A stretch of DNA of 64,000 nucleotides from Streptacidiphilus albus JL83 (GTDB taxonomy: Bacteria; Actinomycetota; Actinomycetes; Streptomycetales; Streptomycetaceae), in assembly GCF_000744705.1 (NCBI RefSeq), contig NZ_JQML01000001.1, positions 6,396,017 to 6,460,016 on the forward strand, in the 5' to 3' direction. Below are positions 17,509 through 27,097 of this stretch, piece by piece (position 1 is the stretch's first letter; every line of letters begins with the position of its first letter). A program made the position numbers and the translations under genes. The notes under the pieces were generated by a model, which did no database searches, had not been told where the DNA came from, and was given only the letters and a program-made list of their open reading frames with translations.

Positions 17509-17607
17509 GCGGGCGATCCTGCCAGCCGGAGTCCCGCAGCGGAACCGTCGACCGGGGGGTCGGCCGTGGACGCGGGCGGCCCCCGCGGTGCCCGTACCCT
17601 TGGGGGC

Positions 17608-19119
17608 GTGAGCGAGGCAGCAGAGATGAGCAGAAGCTACGAGATCCGTACCCACGGATGTCAGATGAACGTCCACGACTCCGAGCGGCTGTCCGGGCTG
17701 CTGGAGGAGGCGGGCTACCGGCGCGCCCCCGAGGGCGGCGGCGCCGACGTCGTGGTGTTCAACACCTGTGCGGTGCGCGAGAAGGCCGACAACCACCTCT
17801 ACGGCAACCTCGGCCAGCTCGCCTCGGTGAAGGCGGTCAGGCCGGGGATGCAGATCGCGGTCGGCGGCTGCCTCGCCCAGAAGGACCGCGAGACCATCGT
17901 GAAGAAGGCCCCCTGGGTCGACGTGGTCTTCGGCACCCACAACATCGGCCACCTGCCGGCGCTGCTGGAGCGCGCCCGGGTCCAGGAGGAGGCCCAGGTC
18001 GAGATCCTGGAGTCGCTGGAGGTCTTCCCCTCCACCCTGCCGACCCGCCGCGAGTCCGCCTACGCGGCCTGGGTGTCGATCTCCGTGGGCTGCAACAACA
18101 CCTGCACCTTCTGCATCGTCCCGGCCCTGCGCGGCAAGGAGAAGGACCGCCGCACTGGCGACATCCTGGCCGAGGTGCAGGCACTGGTGGCCGAGGGCGT
18201 GGTCGAGGTCACCCTGCTCGGCCAGAACGTCAACGCCTACGGCCAGGACATCGGCGACCGCCAGGCGTTCAGCAAGCTGCTGCGCGCCTGCGGCGGGATC
18301 GAGGGCCTGGAGCGGGTCCGGTTCACCTCGCCGCACCCCAAGGACTTCACCGACGACGTCATCGCCGCCATGGCCGAGACCCCGAACGTGATGCACCAGC
18401 TGCACATGCCGCTGCAGTCCGGGTCGGACGCGGTGCTGCGCGCCATGAAGCGCTCCTACCGGCAGGAACGCTACCTCGGCATCATCGAGAAGGTCCGCGC
18501 GGCGATGCCGGACGCGGCGATCTCCACCGACATCATCGTCGGCTTCCCCGGCGAGACCGAGGAGGACTTCCAGCAGACCCTGCACGTGGTCCGCGAGGCC
18601 CGCTTCGCCAACGCCTACACCTTCCAGTACTCCAAGCGGCCCGGGACCCCGGCGGCCGAGATGGAGGGGCAGGTCCCCAAGGCGGTGGTCCAGGAGCGCT
18701 ACCTGCGCCTGGTCGCGCTCCAGGAGGAGATCTCCTGGGAGGAGAACAAGAAGCAGGTCGGCCGCACGGTCGAGGTGCTGGTCGCGGAGGGCGAGGGCCG
18801 CAAGGACCAGCAGCACGCCGACCGGCTCTCCGGCCGGGCCCCCGACAGCCGGCTGGTGCACTTCACCCGGCCCGCCGAGGGCGGCCCGCTGCCCGGGCCC
18901 CGGCCCGGGGACACGGTCACCGTGGAGATCACCTACGCCGCGCCGCACCACCTGCTCGCGGAGGGCGCTCCGCTGGCCGTCCGGCGGACCGCGGCCGGCG
19001 ACGCCTGGGAGCGGCGGCAGGCGGCCGGGGCCGCGAAGCCGGCCGGGGTGATGCTGGGGCTGCCGGGCGTCGGCGTCCCCGCACCGCTGCCGGTGGCGGA
19101 CGCTCCCGGCTGTCGCTGA
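17608..19119 (+). CDS. miaB: tRNA-2-methylthio-N6-dimethylallyladenosine synthase
   Basis: MiaB is a radical-SAM methylthiotransferase that adds the 2-methylthio group to i6A37 of tRNAs. The 503-residue protein has the N-terminal UPF0004 domain with cysteines in [23 protein letters not shown] and [10 protein letters not shown], the radical-SAM CxxxCxxC motif in [11 protein letters not shown], and a C-terminal TRAM domain. The GTG at 17608 lies a few bases after a TACCCT-like -10 box, suggesting a leaderless message; an ATG six codons later is an alternative. miaA, which makes the i6A substrate, is encoded 1.2 kb downstream. Confidence 0.97.
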   Translation: MSEAAEMSRSYEIRTHGCQMNVHDSERLSGLLEEAGYRRAPEGGGADVVVFNTCAVREKADNHLYGNLGQLASVKAVRPGMQIAVGGCLAQKDRETIVKKAPWVDVVFGTHNIGHLPALLERARVQEEAQVEILESLEVFPSTLPTRRESAYAAWVSISVGCNNTCTFCIVPALRGKEKDRRTGDILAEVQALVAEGVVEVTLLGQNVNAYGQDIGDRQAFSKLLRACGGIEGLERVRFTSPHPKDFTDDVIAAMAETPNVMHQLHMPLQSGSDAVLRAMKRSYRQERYLGIIEKVRAAMPDAAISTDIIVGFPGETEEDFQQTLHVVREARFANAYTFQYSKRPGTPAAEMEGQVPKAVVQERYLRLVALQEEISWEENKKQVGRTVEVLVAEGEGRKDQQHADRLSGRAPDSRLVHFTRPAEGGPLPGPRPGDTVTVEITYAAPHHLLAEGAPLAVRRTAAGDAWERRQAAGAAKPAGVMLGLPGVGVPAPLPVADAPGCR

Positions 19120-19161
19120 TTCGGAGCAGGGCCGCGCGGCGGGACCGGTAGGGTCGTTCCC

Positions 19162-19860
19162 ATGCTGGTCGCCGCCGCCGTCTGCCCCTGTCCGCCGCTG
19201 CTGGTCCCCGAGGTCGCCTCGGGCGCCGCACCCGAACTGGACGAGTTGCGCGCCGCCTGCGACACCGCGCTCGGCGCGCTGCTCGCGGCCGGGCCCGAGG
19301 TCGTCGCCGTGGTCGGCCCCGGACCGGAGCACGAACGCTACGAGCAGGGCGGCACCGGCAGCCTGCGGCCCTTCGGGGTGGCGCTGGAGACCCGGCTGGG
19401 CAGCGGATCCGAGCCGCTGCCGCCCTCGCTCACCGTCGGCGGCTGGCTGCTGGAGCGGGCCGGCTGGACCGGACGGGTGCGCGCGCTGGCGGTGCCGGAC
19501 TACCTGGAACCCGCGCTCTGCGCGGAGAACGGCCGACAGCTGGCGCTGGCGCCGGAGCGGATCGGCCTGCTGGTCCTCGGCGAGGGCAGCGCCCGGCGCA
19601 CCGTCAAGGCCCCCGGCTACCTGGACGAACGGGCCGAGGGCTTCGACGCCGGCGTCGGCCGCGCCCTGGCCACGGCGGACGCCGAGGGCCTGCTGGCCGA
19701 CCTGGACGACGAGCTGGCCTTCGAGCTGATGGCCTCGGGCCGGGCCCCCTGGCAGGTGCTCACCGGCGCCGCGGGAACCGTGGAGGCCGGGTTCGGCGCC
19801 GAGTTGCTGCACGAGTCGGCGCCGTACGGGGTCGGCTACTTCGTCGCCGCCTGGAGCTGA
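19162..19860 (+). CDS. Class III extradiol dioxygenase-like protein
   Basis: This 232-residue protein resembles the LigB-like (class III extradiol ring-cleavage dioxygenase) fold: the start MLVAAAVCPCPPLLVPEV, VVAVVGPGPEHERYE and a C-terminal block ESAPYGVGYFVAAWS are characteristic of a conserved streptomycete family at this locus between miaB and miaA. The usual iron-ligand histidines are not obvious, and the CPCPPLL motif replaces the family's PHPP-type start, so enzymatic activity is doubtful. Function unknown. Confidence 0.75.
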   Translation: MLVAAAVCPCPPLLVPEVASGAAPELDELRAACDTALGALLAAGPEVVAVVGPGPEHERYEQGGTGSLRPFGVALETRLGSGSEPLPPSLTVGGWLLERAGWTGRVRALAVPDYLEPALCAENGRQLALAPERIGLLVLGEGSARRTVKAPGYLDERAEGFDAGVGRALATADAEGLLADLDDELAFELMASGRAPWQVLTGAAGTVEAGFGAELLHESAPYGVGYFVAAWS

Positions 19861-19872
19861 GGGCTCCGCCGC

Positions 19873-20154
19873 TCAGGAGGCGGGCGGCGGCTCGGGGGCG
19901 TCCCCGGGCTTCGCCGGGTCGACCGTCTCGCCCGGGATCACCGTCTTGTCGGCGGCGAGGTGGTCGAGCTGCTGCTTGGCCTTGTCCCCGGCGGAGTGGA
20001 TCTGGTCGCTGTACTTGCCCTTGGTGGCCTTGTCCGCCATCTCGCCGACCTTGTCCACCCCCGATCCGATGGTCGAGTTGTGCTTGCCGGCGAACTCGGT
20101 GGCCTTGTCCTTGGCCTGCCCGAGCGCGTCCTTCAGGTTGTCCGCGAGGCCCAT
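19873..20154 (-). CDS. MT0933/Rv0909-like antitoxin family protein
   Basis: This 93-residue protein begins MGLADNLKDALGQAKDKATE and continues with amphipathic Lys/Asp/Gly-rich helices including GKYSDQIHSAGDKAKQQLD, the pattern of the actinobacterial MT0933 antitoxin family. I see no toxin gene beside it, and such proteins are often encoded alone in streptomycetes, so the antitoxin label may not reflect function. The C-terminus is a Pro-rich tail. It is divergent from miaA with about 127 bp between. Confidence 0.75.
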   Translation of the reverse strand: MGLADNLKDALGQAKDKATEFAGKHNSTIGSGVDKVGEMADKATKGKYSDQIHSAGDKAKQQLDHLAADKTVIPGETVDPAKPGDAPEPPPAS

Positions 20155-20281
20155 GACGGCTCCTTGGTAGTGGGTCCGGGCATACCCCGTTATCAGGGCA
20201 ATACGCCCGTCATTGGTCATAGCGTACGAGCCCGGGTCCCTCCGTGCATCGGATGAATCGCGAATTTGGGAGACTGCTGAC

Positions 20282-21232
20282 ATGAACATCCCCCGCAATC
20301 CCCGTGACCACGCCCCACGGGTGGTCACCGTCGTCGGCGCGACCGCAGCCGGCAAGTCCGACCTCGGCGTGGCGCTGGCGCGGGAGCTCGGCGGCGAGGT
20401 GGTCAACGCCGACTCGATGCAGCTCTACCGGGGCATGGACATCGGCACGGCCAAGCTCACCCCCGGGGAGCAGGGCGGGATCACCCACCACCTGCTGGAC
20501 GTCTGGGACGTCACGGTGGCGGCCAATGTCGCCGAGTACCAGCGGATGGCGCGCGGGGTCATCGACGGGCTGCTGGCGCAGGGGCGCACGCCGGTCCTGG
20601 TGGGCGGCTCGGGGCTGTACGTCCGCGCCGCCGTCGACGAACTGGAGTTCCCCGGCACCGACCCGGAGGTCCGGGCCCGACTGGAGGCGGAGCTGGCCGA
20701 GCGGGGCTCGGGCGAACTGCACCGGCGGCTGGCCGCGGTGGACCCGTCGGCCGCGCAGGCGATCCTGCCCAGCAACGGCCGCCGGATCGTCCGGGCGCTG
20801 GAGGTCGTGGAGATCACCGGCGCCTCCTTCACCGCGAACCTCCCCGGCCCCGAATCGGTGTACGACACCGTGCAGATCGGGGTCCAGGTCCCGCGTCCCG
20901 AGCTGGACGAGCGGATCGCCCTGCGGGTCGACCGGATGTGGGCCTGCGGGTTGGTGCCGGAGGTCGAGGCGCTGGTCGGCGCCGGTCTGCGGGAGGGCAG
21001 GACGGCCTCGCGGGCGCTCGGCTACCAGCAGGTGCTGGCCCAGCTGGCGGGCGAGTGCAGCGAAACGCAGGCGCGCGAGGAGACGGTGCGCGCCACCCGC
21101 CGGTTCGCCCGCCGGCAGGAGTCCTGGTTCCGTCGCGACACCCGGGTGAACTGGCTCGCCCGCTCCTCCGGCGAGGCCTCCGAGTCGCTGCTGGAGCGGG
21201 CATTGGAACTGGTGCGCGTGCGCGGTCGGTAG
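20282..21232 (+). CDS. miaA: tRNA dimethylallyltransferase
   Basis: MiaA transfers a dimethylallyl group to adenosine 37 of tRNAs reading UNN codons. The P-loop GATAAGKSDLG lies at residues 18-28, followed by NADSMQLYRGMDIGTAK, the DVAEYQR-like region (NVAEYQRMARGVID) and VGGSGLYVRA, with the C-terminal RRFARRQESWFRRD motif. Length (316 residues) is normal. The ATG at 20282 is the first codon giving the conserved start. Its product is the substrate for MiaB. Confidence 0.97.
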   Translation: MNIPRNPRDHAPRVVTVVGATAAGKSDLGVALARELGGEVVNADSMQLYRGMDIGTAKLTPGEQGGITHHLLDVWDVTVAANVAEYQRMARGVIDGLLAQGRTPVLVGGSGLYVRAAVDELEFPGTDPEVRARLEAELAERGSGELHRRLAAVDPSAAQAILPSNGRRIVRALEVVEITGASFTANLPGPESVYDTVQIGVQVPRPELDERIALRVDRMWACGLVPEVEALVGAGLREGRTASRALGYQQVLAQLAGECSETQAREETVRATRRFARRQESWFRRDTRVNWLARSSGEASESLLERALELVRVRGR

Positions 21233-21385
21233 GCAGGGAGTCACAGGCTGATCACGGCATGGCCACGGATCGCCGCCAGCGCCCTCGGGGGCGTCGTCCG
21301 CCTGAGCGTACGTGCCATCATCAAGCTGTCGAGACTCAGCAGACCGGAACGGAAGCGACCGGTCGCCATCGCCCAGGGAGGCCGC

Positions 21386-21838
21386 GTGTCCATGGATACC
21401 GGCCCCGAGATCCATAGACTGCCCGAGAGTTCACTCGGTGTCGACGGTCTGGGACAGGGCCTCGGGCAGGGTCTGGGACAGGCGCTGGACACCGGCCCGG
21501 TGACCGAGCGCGAGCTGCGCCCCGAGGGCCGGCTGAGGGTCTGGCAGATCATCCCGATCCTCGCGGTGGCCACCTTCGGCTCACTGATGTTCGCCTTCCC
21601 GCTGGCCTTCGAGTCCGGCGGCGGCGGCGCCGTGGTCGGCATGCTCGGGCTGCTGCTGACGGCCGCCTCGGCCGGCTGGGGCGCGATGGCAACCCGGCGG
21701 GCCGGCTACACCTGGCCGGGCCTGCCCAGGAGCGGTTCCGGACGGACGGCCGACTGGCGGGTCCTGCTGGTCTACACCGGTGCGGCCGGCTTCCTGCTGG
21801 CACTGGCGCTGCTCCGGGTCGCCCGGATCAGCGGCTGA
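21386..21838 (+). CDS. Small integral membrane protein, unknown function
   Basis: The 150-residue protein has a polar N-terminus of about 50 residues with a GLGQ repeat (three copies), then two hydrophobic segments (about 53-75 and 78-97) and a final one near 128-147. I do not recognise a family with a known role. GGGAGG lies four bases before the GTG at 21386; the ATG two codons later is an equally possible start. It is co-oriented between miaA and dapF. Confidence 0.7.
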   Translation: MSMDTGPEIHRLPESSLGVDGLGQGLGQGLGQALDTGPVTERELRPEGRLRVWQIIPILAVATFGSLMFAFPLAFESGGGGAVVGMLGLLLTAASAGWGAMATRRAGYTWPGLPRSGSGRTADWRVLLVYTGAAGFLLALALLRVARISG

Positions 21839-21877
21839 CCCACCGCCGCCAGCTCCTAGCAGTTCAGGGGCACCCCG

Positions 21878-21891
21878 TAGGATCGGGGTTG
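21878..21891 (+). promoter_or_regulatory. -10 element of dapF
   Basis: TAGGAT lies eight bases before the dapF GTG. This close spacing indicates a message that starts at or very near the start codon (leaderless), as is common in streptomycetes. The -35 element is weak. Confidence 0.55.
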
Positions 21892-22790
21892 TGAGCGACA
21901 TGGTGAAGGGCCTGCGGTTTCTCAAGGGACACGGCACGGAGAACGACTTCGTGATCCTGCCCGACCCGGAGGGCGCGATCGACCTCCCGCCGGAGACCGT
22001 CGCCCGGCTGTGCGACCGGCGGGCCGGACTCGGCGCCGACGGCGTGCTGCGCGTCGTCCGCTCCGCCGCCCACCCCGAGGCCCTGGCCATGGCCGACGAG
22101 GCCGAGTGGTTCATGGACTACCGCAACGGCGACGGCAGCATCGCCGAGATGTGCGGCAACGGCCTCCGGGTCTTCGCCCGCTACCTGGTCCGGGCCGGGC
22201 TCGCCCGGACCGGCGAGTTCGCGGTGGCGACCCGGGCCGGGATCCGCCCGGTGCGGGTCGCGGCGGACGGCCCGGAGGGGCCGGGCGCGGTCACCGTGCG
22301 CATGGGCCGGGCCCAACTGCCGGGACCGGACGGCATCGTGGTGACCGTGGGGGAGCGGCAGTGGCCGGCCCGCAACGTCAACATGGGCAATCCGCACGCG
22401 GTCGCCTTCGTCGAGGACCTGGCCCACGCCGGCGCGCTGCTGGCGCCGCCGCCGGTCACCCCGGCCGAGGCCTACCCGGCCGGAGTCAACGTCGAGTTCG
22501 TGGTCGACCGGGGGCCCCGGCACGTGGCCATGCGGGTGCACGAGCGCGGCTCCGGCGAGACCCGCTCCTGCGGCACCGGCGCCTGTGCGGTCATGGTCGC
22601 CGCCGCCCGTCGGGACGGCGTGGACCCGGCGCTGACCGGACGCCCGGAGAGCTACACCGTGGACCTGCCCGGCGGACGCCTGCTGATCACCGAACTGCCG
22701 GACGGCACGGTCGAGATGACCGGTCCGGCGGTGGTGCTGGCCGAGGGCGAGGTCGACCTCGGACTGCTGACCGCCGCCCCGGTCCGGTAG
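21891..22790 (+). CDS. dapF: Diaminopimelate epimerase
   Basis: DapF interconverts LL- and meso-diaminopimelate for lysine and peptidoglycan synthesis. The two catalytic cysteines are visible in EMCGNGLRVFARYL and RSCGTGACAVMVAA. FLKGHGTENDFV at the start and RNVNMGNPHAVAFV are standard family blocks. The 299-residue length is normal. The GTG at 21891 sits just after the -10 box; an ATG three codons later is the alternative start. Confidence 0.96.
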   Translation: MSDMVKGLRFLKGHGTENDFVILPDPEGAIDLPPETVARLCDRRAGLGADGVLRVVRSAAHPEALAMADEAEWFMDYRNGDGSIAEMCGNGLRVFARYLVRAGLARTGEFAVATRAGIRPVRVAADGPEGPGAVTVRMGRAQLPGPDGIVVTVGERQWPARNVNMGNPHAVAFVEDLAHAGALLAPPPVTPAEAYPAGVNVEFVVDRGPRHVAMRVHERGSGETRSCGTGACAVMVAAARRDGVDPALTGRPESYTVDLPGGRLLITELPDGTVEMTGPAVVLAEGEVDLGLLTAAPVR

Positions 22791-22902
22791 CACTCCGGTC
22801 CGGCAACGCTCCGGTCCGGCAGCACCCGTTGGCCGCAACCTTGAAGCCTTGCCAGATCAGCGGGGTTTCAAATCCCCCGAACGGGTGATCAAAGTGACGT
22901 TG

Positions 22903-22929
22903 GGAACATACGGCGTCGCCCAGCGTGTT
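22903..22929 (+). promoter_or_regulatory. Candidate ECF (SigR-like) promoter of rshA
   Basis: GGGAAC, 19 bases, then GTT resembles the SigR-type promoter GGAAT-N18/19-GTT with one mismatch. It lies about 64 bp before the rshA ATG. A TAGGAT at 22938-22943 could be a separate principal-sigma -10. The ECF assignment is tentative. Confidence 0.4.
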
Positions 22930-22992
22930 GCACTCGGTAGGATGGACCATCGGGGTGCCTGCCCACTCCGGTGATCGCTGCCGGAGGTGCGC

Positions 22993-25371
22993 ATGAACAT
23001 CAATGCCGGTGATCTTCCCGTCATCCCACCCGTCATCCCGCTGGACGGTCGCAGAACCGTCTCGCCACCGACCGCGGACCCGCGCGGCGGCGGCGCGCTG
23101 CGCCGCGCCCGGGCCCGCTCCGGGCTGGGCCGCGCCGGGTTCGCCGCGCTGCTCGCCGGGGGCGCCCGGCCGCAGCTCGCCGACGCCCTGGAGCCGGTGG
23201 TCCGGGCGCACCGCGCCCACCATCCGCGGGCCGACCTGGCCCTGCTCGGCCGCGCCTACCAGGTCGCCGAGGCCTCCCACCGGGGGCAGACCCGCAAGAG
23301 CGGCGAGCCCTACATCACCCACCCGCTCGCGGTCACCATGATCCTGGCCCAGCTCGGGGCGGAGACCACCACCCTGGTCGCCTCGCTGCTCCACGACACG
23401 GTCGAGGACACCGCGGTGACGCTCGATCAGGTCCGCGAGGGCTTCGGCGACGAGGTCGCCTACCTGGTCGACGGCGTCACCAAACTGGAGAAGGTCGACT
23501 TCGGCGCCGCCGCCGAGGCCGAGACCTTCCGCAAGATGCTGCTCGCCACCGGCGAGGACGTCCGGGTGATGGTGATCAAACTCGCCGACCGGCTGCACAA
23601 TATGCGCACCATCCGGCACATGAAGCCGGCCAGCCAGGTCCGGATCGCCAAGGTCACCCGCGACGTGCTGATCCCGCTGGCCGAGCGGCTGGGCATCCAG
23701 GTGGTCAAGACCGAGCTGGAGGACATCGTCCTGGCCACCCTCCACCCCGAGGAGTACGCCCGGACCCGCGATCTGATCGTCGCCCGCGAGGCCGCCGCGG
23801 CCGAGTCGGGGGACCCGCTGGTCGAGTTCGCCGGGCGGCTGCGCCGACAGCTGCGCGAGGCCAGGATCCAGGCCGAGGTGACGGTCCGTCCGCGGCACTG
23901 CGTCTCCATGCACCGGGTGCTGCTGAGCCGGGCCGAGGTGACCCCCTGCGACTTCGGCCGACTGCTGGTCGTGGTCGAGGAGAACGCCGACTGCTACGCG
24001 GTCCTGGGCGAGCTGCACACCTGCTGGACGCCGCTGCCGGGCGAGTTCAAGGACTTCATCGCCGGCCCCAAGTTCAACCTCTACCAGTCGCTGCACACCG
24101 CCGTCACCACCGGTGCGGGCGGGGTGGCCGAGGTCCTGGTCCGCACCGCGCGGATGCACGCCGTGGCCGAGTTCGGCGTGGTGGCGCTGGAGACCCCCGC
24201 CGCCCGCGCGGCCGAGGAGTCGGCCGGCCCGGTCGCCGAGCGCGAGCGGGACGAACTGGACCGCACCGACCCGGCCCGGCCCGGCTGGCTGTCCCGGCTG
24301 CTCGACTGGCAGCGGGAGACCCCGGACGCCGACACCTTCTGGTCGGTGCTCACCGCCGACCTCTCCGGCGACGGCGAGCTCACCGTCGTCACCGAGGGCG
24401 GCCGGACGCTCCAACTCCCGGTCGGGTCGAGCTGCGTGGACGTCGCCTACGCCCTCGGCGAGGAGGTCGGCCACCGATGTATCGGCGCCCGGCTGAACGG
24501 TCGGCTCGCCGCCCTGTCCACCGTGCTGCACGACGGCGACTCGGTCGACATCCTCACCGAGTCCGGCGAGCCGGGCGGCCCGGCCGCCGGCTGGCTGGCC
24601 CACGCCCGCACCCCGGCCGCCCGGATCGCCATCGAGCGCTGGATCGCCGGGCACCCCGAGCCGGAGCCGGAGCCGGAGCGGCTGCCGGCCGGGCCGCTGC
24701 TCGGACCGCCGCGCACGGCCGACCCGGCGCGCCCGGAGCCGCAACGGCCCGGACCGCCGCCGGCGGTCCGGGTGACCGCCGTCGGAATGCCCGACGCCCC
24801 GGCCCGGCTCGCCCGCTGCTGCACCCCCGTCCCGCCGGACCCGGTGATCGGCTTCGCCATCCGGGGCGGCGCCGTGGCCGTGCACCGCAGCGACTGCCGG
24901 ATCGGCGCCGACATGGCCGACCGGGGCAAACCGCCGGTCGAGGTCAGCTGGGCCGGGGACCCGGCCCCGGTCGGCTACCGGGCCACCGTCCAGGCCGACT
25001 CCCTCGGCCGGCCCCGGCTGCTGGCCGACCTCACCGCGGCGATGTCGGCGATCGGCGTCGACATCGTCTCCGCCTCGGTCGAGCCCCCGCAGGAGCTCCG
25101 GGTCCGGCACACCTACACGGTGGAGCTCCCCGACGCCGGGGCGCTGCCCGAGCTGATGCGGGTGATGCTGCGGGTGCCCGGCGTGTACGACGTCTACCGG
25201 GCCGGGCCGCAGGGCGGGCCGGAGCGGCCCGCCGCCCGGGTACCGGAGGGGGACGGCGTACCTGACCCGGAAAATGGGGATGACCTCCTGGGAGCAGCCG
25301 TGCGACCATCGTCCGCGTCGGGAATTCACGGCCGCGCCGCGACGTTCTCGACAGAGAAGACGCATGACTGA
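22993..25371 (+). CDS. rshA: RelA/SpoT homologue (RshA), (p)ppGpp hydrolase/synthetase
   Basis: This long RSH protein (792 residues) has an intact HD hydrolase domain: HRGQTRKSGEPYITHPLA, LLHDTVEDT near residue 134 and KLADRLHNMRTI. The synthetase domain is recognisable (GEFKDFIAGPKFNLYQSLHT) but altered: the GRPKH-YSIY region reads RPRHCVSMH, the D-L-x-G-x-R motif has lost its arginine (CDFGRLLVVV), and EIQIRT is EVLVRT. A TGS domain (about 455-520) and a C-terminal ACT domain follow. Synteny matches S. coelicolor rshA. The ATG at 22993 has GGAGG five bases upstream. Confidence 0.93.
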   Translation: MNINAGDLPVIPPVIPLDGRRTVSPPTADPRGGGALRRARARSGLGRAGFAALLAGGARPQLADALEPVVRAHRAHHPRADLALLGRAYQVAEASHRGQTRKSGEPYITHPLAVTMILAQLGAETTTLVASLLHDTVEDTAVTLDQVREGFGDEVAYLVDGVTKLEKVDFGAAAEAETFRKMLLATGEDVRVMVIKLADRLHNMRTIRHMKPASQVRIAKVTRDVLIPLAERLGIQVVKTELEDIVLATLHPEEYARTRDLIVAREAAAAESGDPLVEFAGRLRRQLREARIQAEVTVRPRHCVSMHRVLLSRAEVTPCDFGRLLVVVEENADCYAVLGELHTCWTPLPGEFKDFIAGPKFNLYQSLHTAVTTGAGGVAEVLVRTARMHAVAEFGVVALETPAARAAEESAGPVAERERDELDRTDPARPGWLSRLLDWQRETPDADTFWSVLTADLSGDGELTVVTEGGRTLQLPVGSSCVDVAYALGEEVGHRCIGARLNGRLAALSTVLHDGDSVDILTESGEPGGPAAGWLAHARTPAARIAIERWIAGHPEPEPEPERLPAGPLLGPPRTADPARPEPQRPGPPPAVRVTAVGMPDAPARLARCCTPVPPDPVIGFAIRGGAVAVHRSDCRIGADMADRGKPPVEVSWAGDPAPVGYRATVQADSLGRPRLLADLTAAMSAIGVDIVSASVEPPQELRVRHTYTVELPDAGALPELMRVMLRVPGVYDVYRAGPQGGPERPAARVPEGDGVPDPENGDDLLGAAVRPSSASGIHGRAATFSTEKTHD

Positions 25372-25421
25372 TCCCGCAGCGACGATTGACCCGCGCCGGG
25401 CGGACCCGACCTAAGGATGCA

Positions 25422-26930
25422 ATGACCTCCACATTCGAACCCCGCGACACTTCTGCGCCCCGTCGGGCGGAAGCACTGATGGACGAGGACCTCGCGGGAA
25501 TCGATGGGGCCCTCGGCGGCGGATACCGCAGCAACGACTACGACGGCGACCAGTACGACCGCACCGACCGTGCGGCGCTGCGCCGGATCTCCGGGCTCTC
25601 CACCGAGCTCCAGGACGTCACCGAGGTCGAGTACCGGCAGCTCCGGCTGGAACGGGTGGTCCTCGTCGGCGTCTGGACCGACGGCACGGCACTGGAGGCG
25701 GAGAACTCCCTCGCGGAGCTCGCCGCCCTGGCCGAGACCGCAGGCTCAGAGGTGCTGGACGGCGTGATCCAGCGCCGCGACAAGCCCGACCCGGCCACCT
25801 ACATCGGCTCCGGCAAGGCCAAGGAGCTCCGCGACATCGTCCTGGAGACCGGCGCCGACACGGTGGTCTGCGACGGGGAGCTCAGCCCCGGCCAGCTGAT
25901 CCACCTGGAGGACGTGGTCAAGGTCAAGGTCGTCGACCGGACGGCGCTGATCCTGGACATCTTCGCCCAACACGCCAAGTCCCGTGAGGGCAAGGCCCAG
26001 GTCTCGCTGGCGCAGATGCAGTACATGCTGCCGCGCCTGCGCGGCTGGGGCGCCTCGCTCTCCCGGCAGATGGGTGGTGGCGGCGGTTCCTCGGCGGGCG
26101 GCGGCGGTGGCATGGCCACCCGCGGCCCCGGTGAGACCAAGATCGAGACCGACCGGCGGCGGATCCGCGAGAAGATGGCGAAGCTCCGCCGGGAGATCGT
26201 CGACATGAAGAAGGGCCGCGACACCAAGCGGCAGGAGCGCCGGCGCAACCAGGTCCCCTCGGTGGCCATCGCCGGCTACACCAACGCCGGCAAGTCCTCG
26301 CTGCTCAACCGGCTCACCGGGGCCGGGGTGCTGGTCGAGAACTCGCTGTTCGCCACGCTGGACCCGACGGTCCGGCGGGCGGAGACGCCCGGCGGCCGGG
26401 TCTACACCCTGGCCGACACCGTCGGCTTCGTCCGGCACCTGCCGCACCACCTGGTCGAGGCCTTCCGCTCGACCATGGAGGAGGTCGGGGACGCCGACCT
26501 GATCCTGCACGTGGTCGACGGCTCGCACCCGGAGCCCGAGGCTCAGCTCGCCGCCGTCCGCGAGGTCATCGTGGAGGTCGACGCGCAGAACGTCCCGGAG
26601 ATCGTGGTGATCAACAAGGCGGACGCGGCGGACCCGGAGGTCCTCCAGCGGCTGCTGCGCCGCGAGCCGCACGCCATCGTCGTCTCCGCCCGCACCGGGC
26701 AGGGCATGGGCGAGCTGCTGCGGCTGATCGAGGACGAGCTGCCCCGGCCCTCGGTCGAGGTGCTGGCCCTGGTCCCGTACACCCAGGGCGCCCTGGTCTC
26801 CCGGGTGCACCAGGACGGCGAGGTGCTGTCCGAGGAGCACACCGGCGAGGGGACGCTGCTCAAGGCCCGGGTCCTGCCGGACCTCGCGGCGGAGCTGGAG
26901 AGCTTCGCGGTGGCGGCGTCGGCGGGCTGA
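25422..26930 (+). CDS. hflX: GTPase HflX
   Basis: HflX is a ribosome-binding GTPase that splits stalled or hibernating ribosomes. The 502-residue protein has the N-terminal HflX domain (QRRDKPDPATYIGSGKAKEL), the Gly-rich loop (GGGGSSAGGGGG), then the G domain with GYTNAGKSSLLNRL (G1), DTVGFVRHLP (G3) and INKAD (G4). The start ATG follows AAGGA by four bases. It has an N-terminal extension of about 60 residues relative to E. coli. A strong terminator follows, so the gene ends a transcription unit beginning at or before rshA. Confidence 0.95.
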   Translation: MTSTFEPRDTSAPRRAEALMDEDLAGIDGALGGGYRSNDYDGDQYDRTDRAALRRISGLSTELQDVTEVEYRQLRLERVVLVGVWTDGTALEAENSLAELAALAETAGSEVLDGVIQRRDKPDPATYIGSGKAKELRDIVLETGADTVVCDGELSPGQLIHLEDVVKVKVVDRTALILDIFAQHAKSREGKAQVSLAQMQYMLPRLRGWGASLSRQMGGGGGSSAGGGGGMATRGPGETKIETDRRRIREKMAKLRREIVDMKKGRDTKRQERRRNQVPSVAIAGYTNAGKSSLLNRLTGAGVLVENSLFATLDPTVRRAETPGGRVYTLADTVGFVRHLPHHLVEAFRSTMEEVGDADLILHVVDGSHPEPEAQLAAVREVIVEVDAQNVPEIVVINKADAADPEVLQRLLRREPHAIVVSARTGQGMGELLRLIEDELPRPSVEVLALVPYTQGALVSRVHQDGEVLSEEHTGEGTLLKARVLPDLAAELESFAVAASAG

Positions 26931-26952
26931 CCCCGGCGTTCGCGCTCGAACC

Positions 26953-27005
26953 GGAACGGCCGGTGGCCGCACCCTCCTGGTGAGGGTGCGGCCACCGGCC
27001 GTTCC
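26953..27005 (+). terminator. Strong hairpin terminator after hflX
   Basis: A perfect 24-bp stem (left arm starting GGAACGGCCGGTGG, right arm ending CCACCGGCCGTTCC) with a five-base CTGGT loop begins 23 bp after the hflX stop. There is no T-run, as usual in actinobacteria. Confidence 0.9.
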
Positions 27006-27021
27006 GCGTGCGTCCGGGCAC

Positions 27022-27064
27022 GCGTCCCGTTCCGGGACGGGCAGTCGGCGTCCCGTTCCGGGAC
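27022..27064. promoter_or_regulatory. Two identical palindromes upstream of the siderophore operon
   Basis: The 17-base sequence GCGTCCCGTTCCGGGAC occurs twice (27022-27038 and 27048-27064), each containing the palindrome GTCCCG-TTC-CGGGAC. The copies are 26 bp apart centre to centre, about 100-140 bp before the first siderophore gene. This looks like a paired operator. It does not resemble the IdeR/DmdR1 iron box. Confidence 0.6.
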
Positions 27065-27097
27065 AGGATTGGGACGCGGGCGGGCGTGATCAACGGG

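Noticed and set aside
16489-19812. A 1107-codon minus-strand frame covering miaB and the dioxygenase-like gene
   Set aside because: Only its last part (16489-17508) is a real gene, the TAXI receptor. The rest mirrors miaB and the next gene and resembles no protein.
22860-22880. A tRNA T-arm-like sequence (GGGGTTTCAAATCCCC) after dapF
   Set aside because: The position corresponding to G53 is T, the closing pair fails, and no acceptor, D or anticodon arms can be formed around it. It may be a weak hairpin after dapF.
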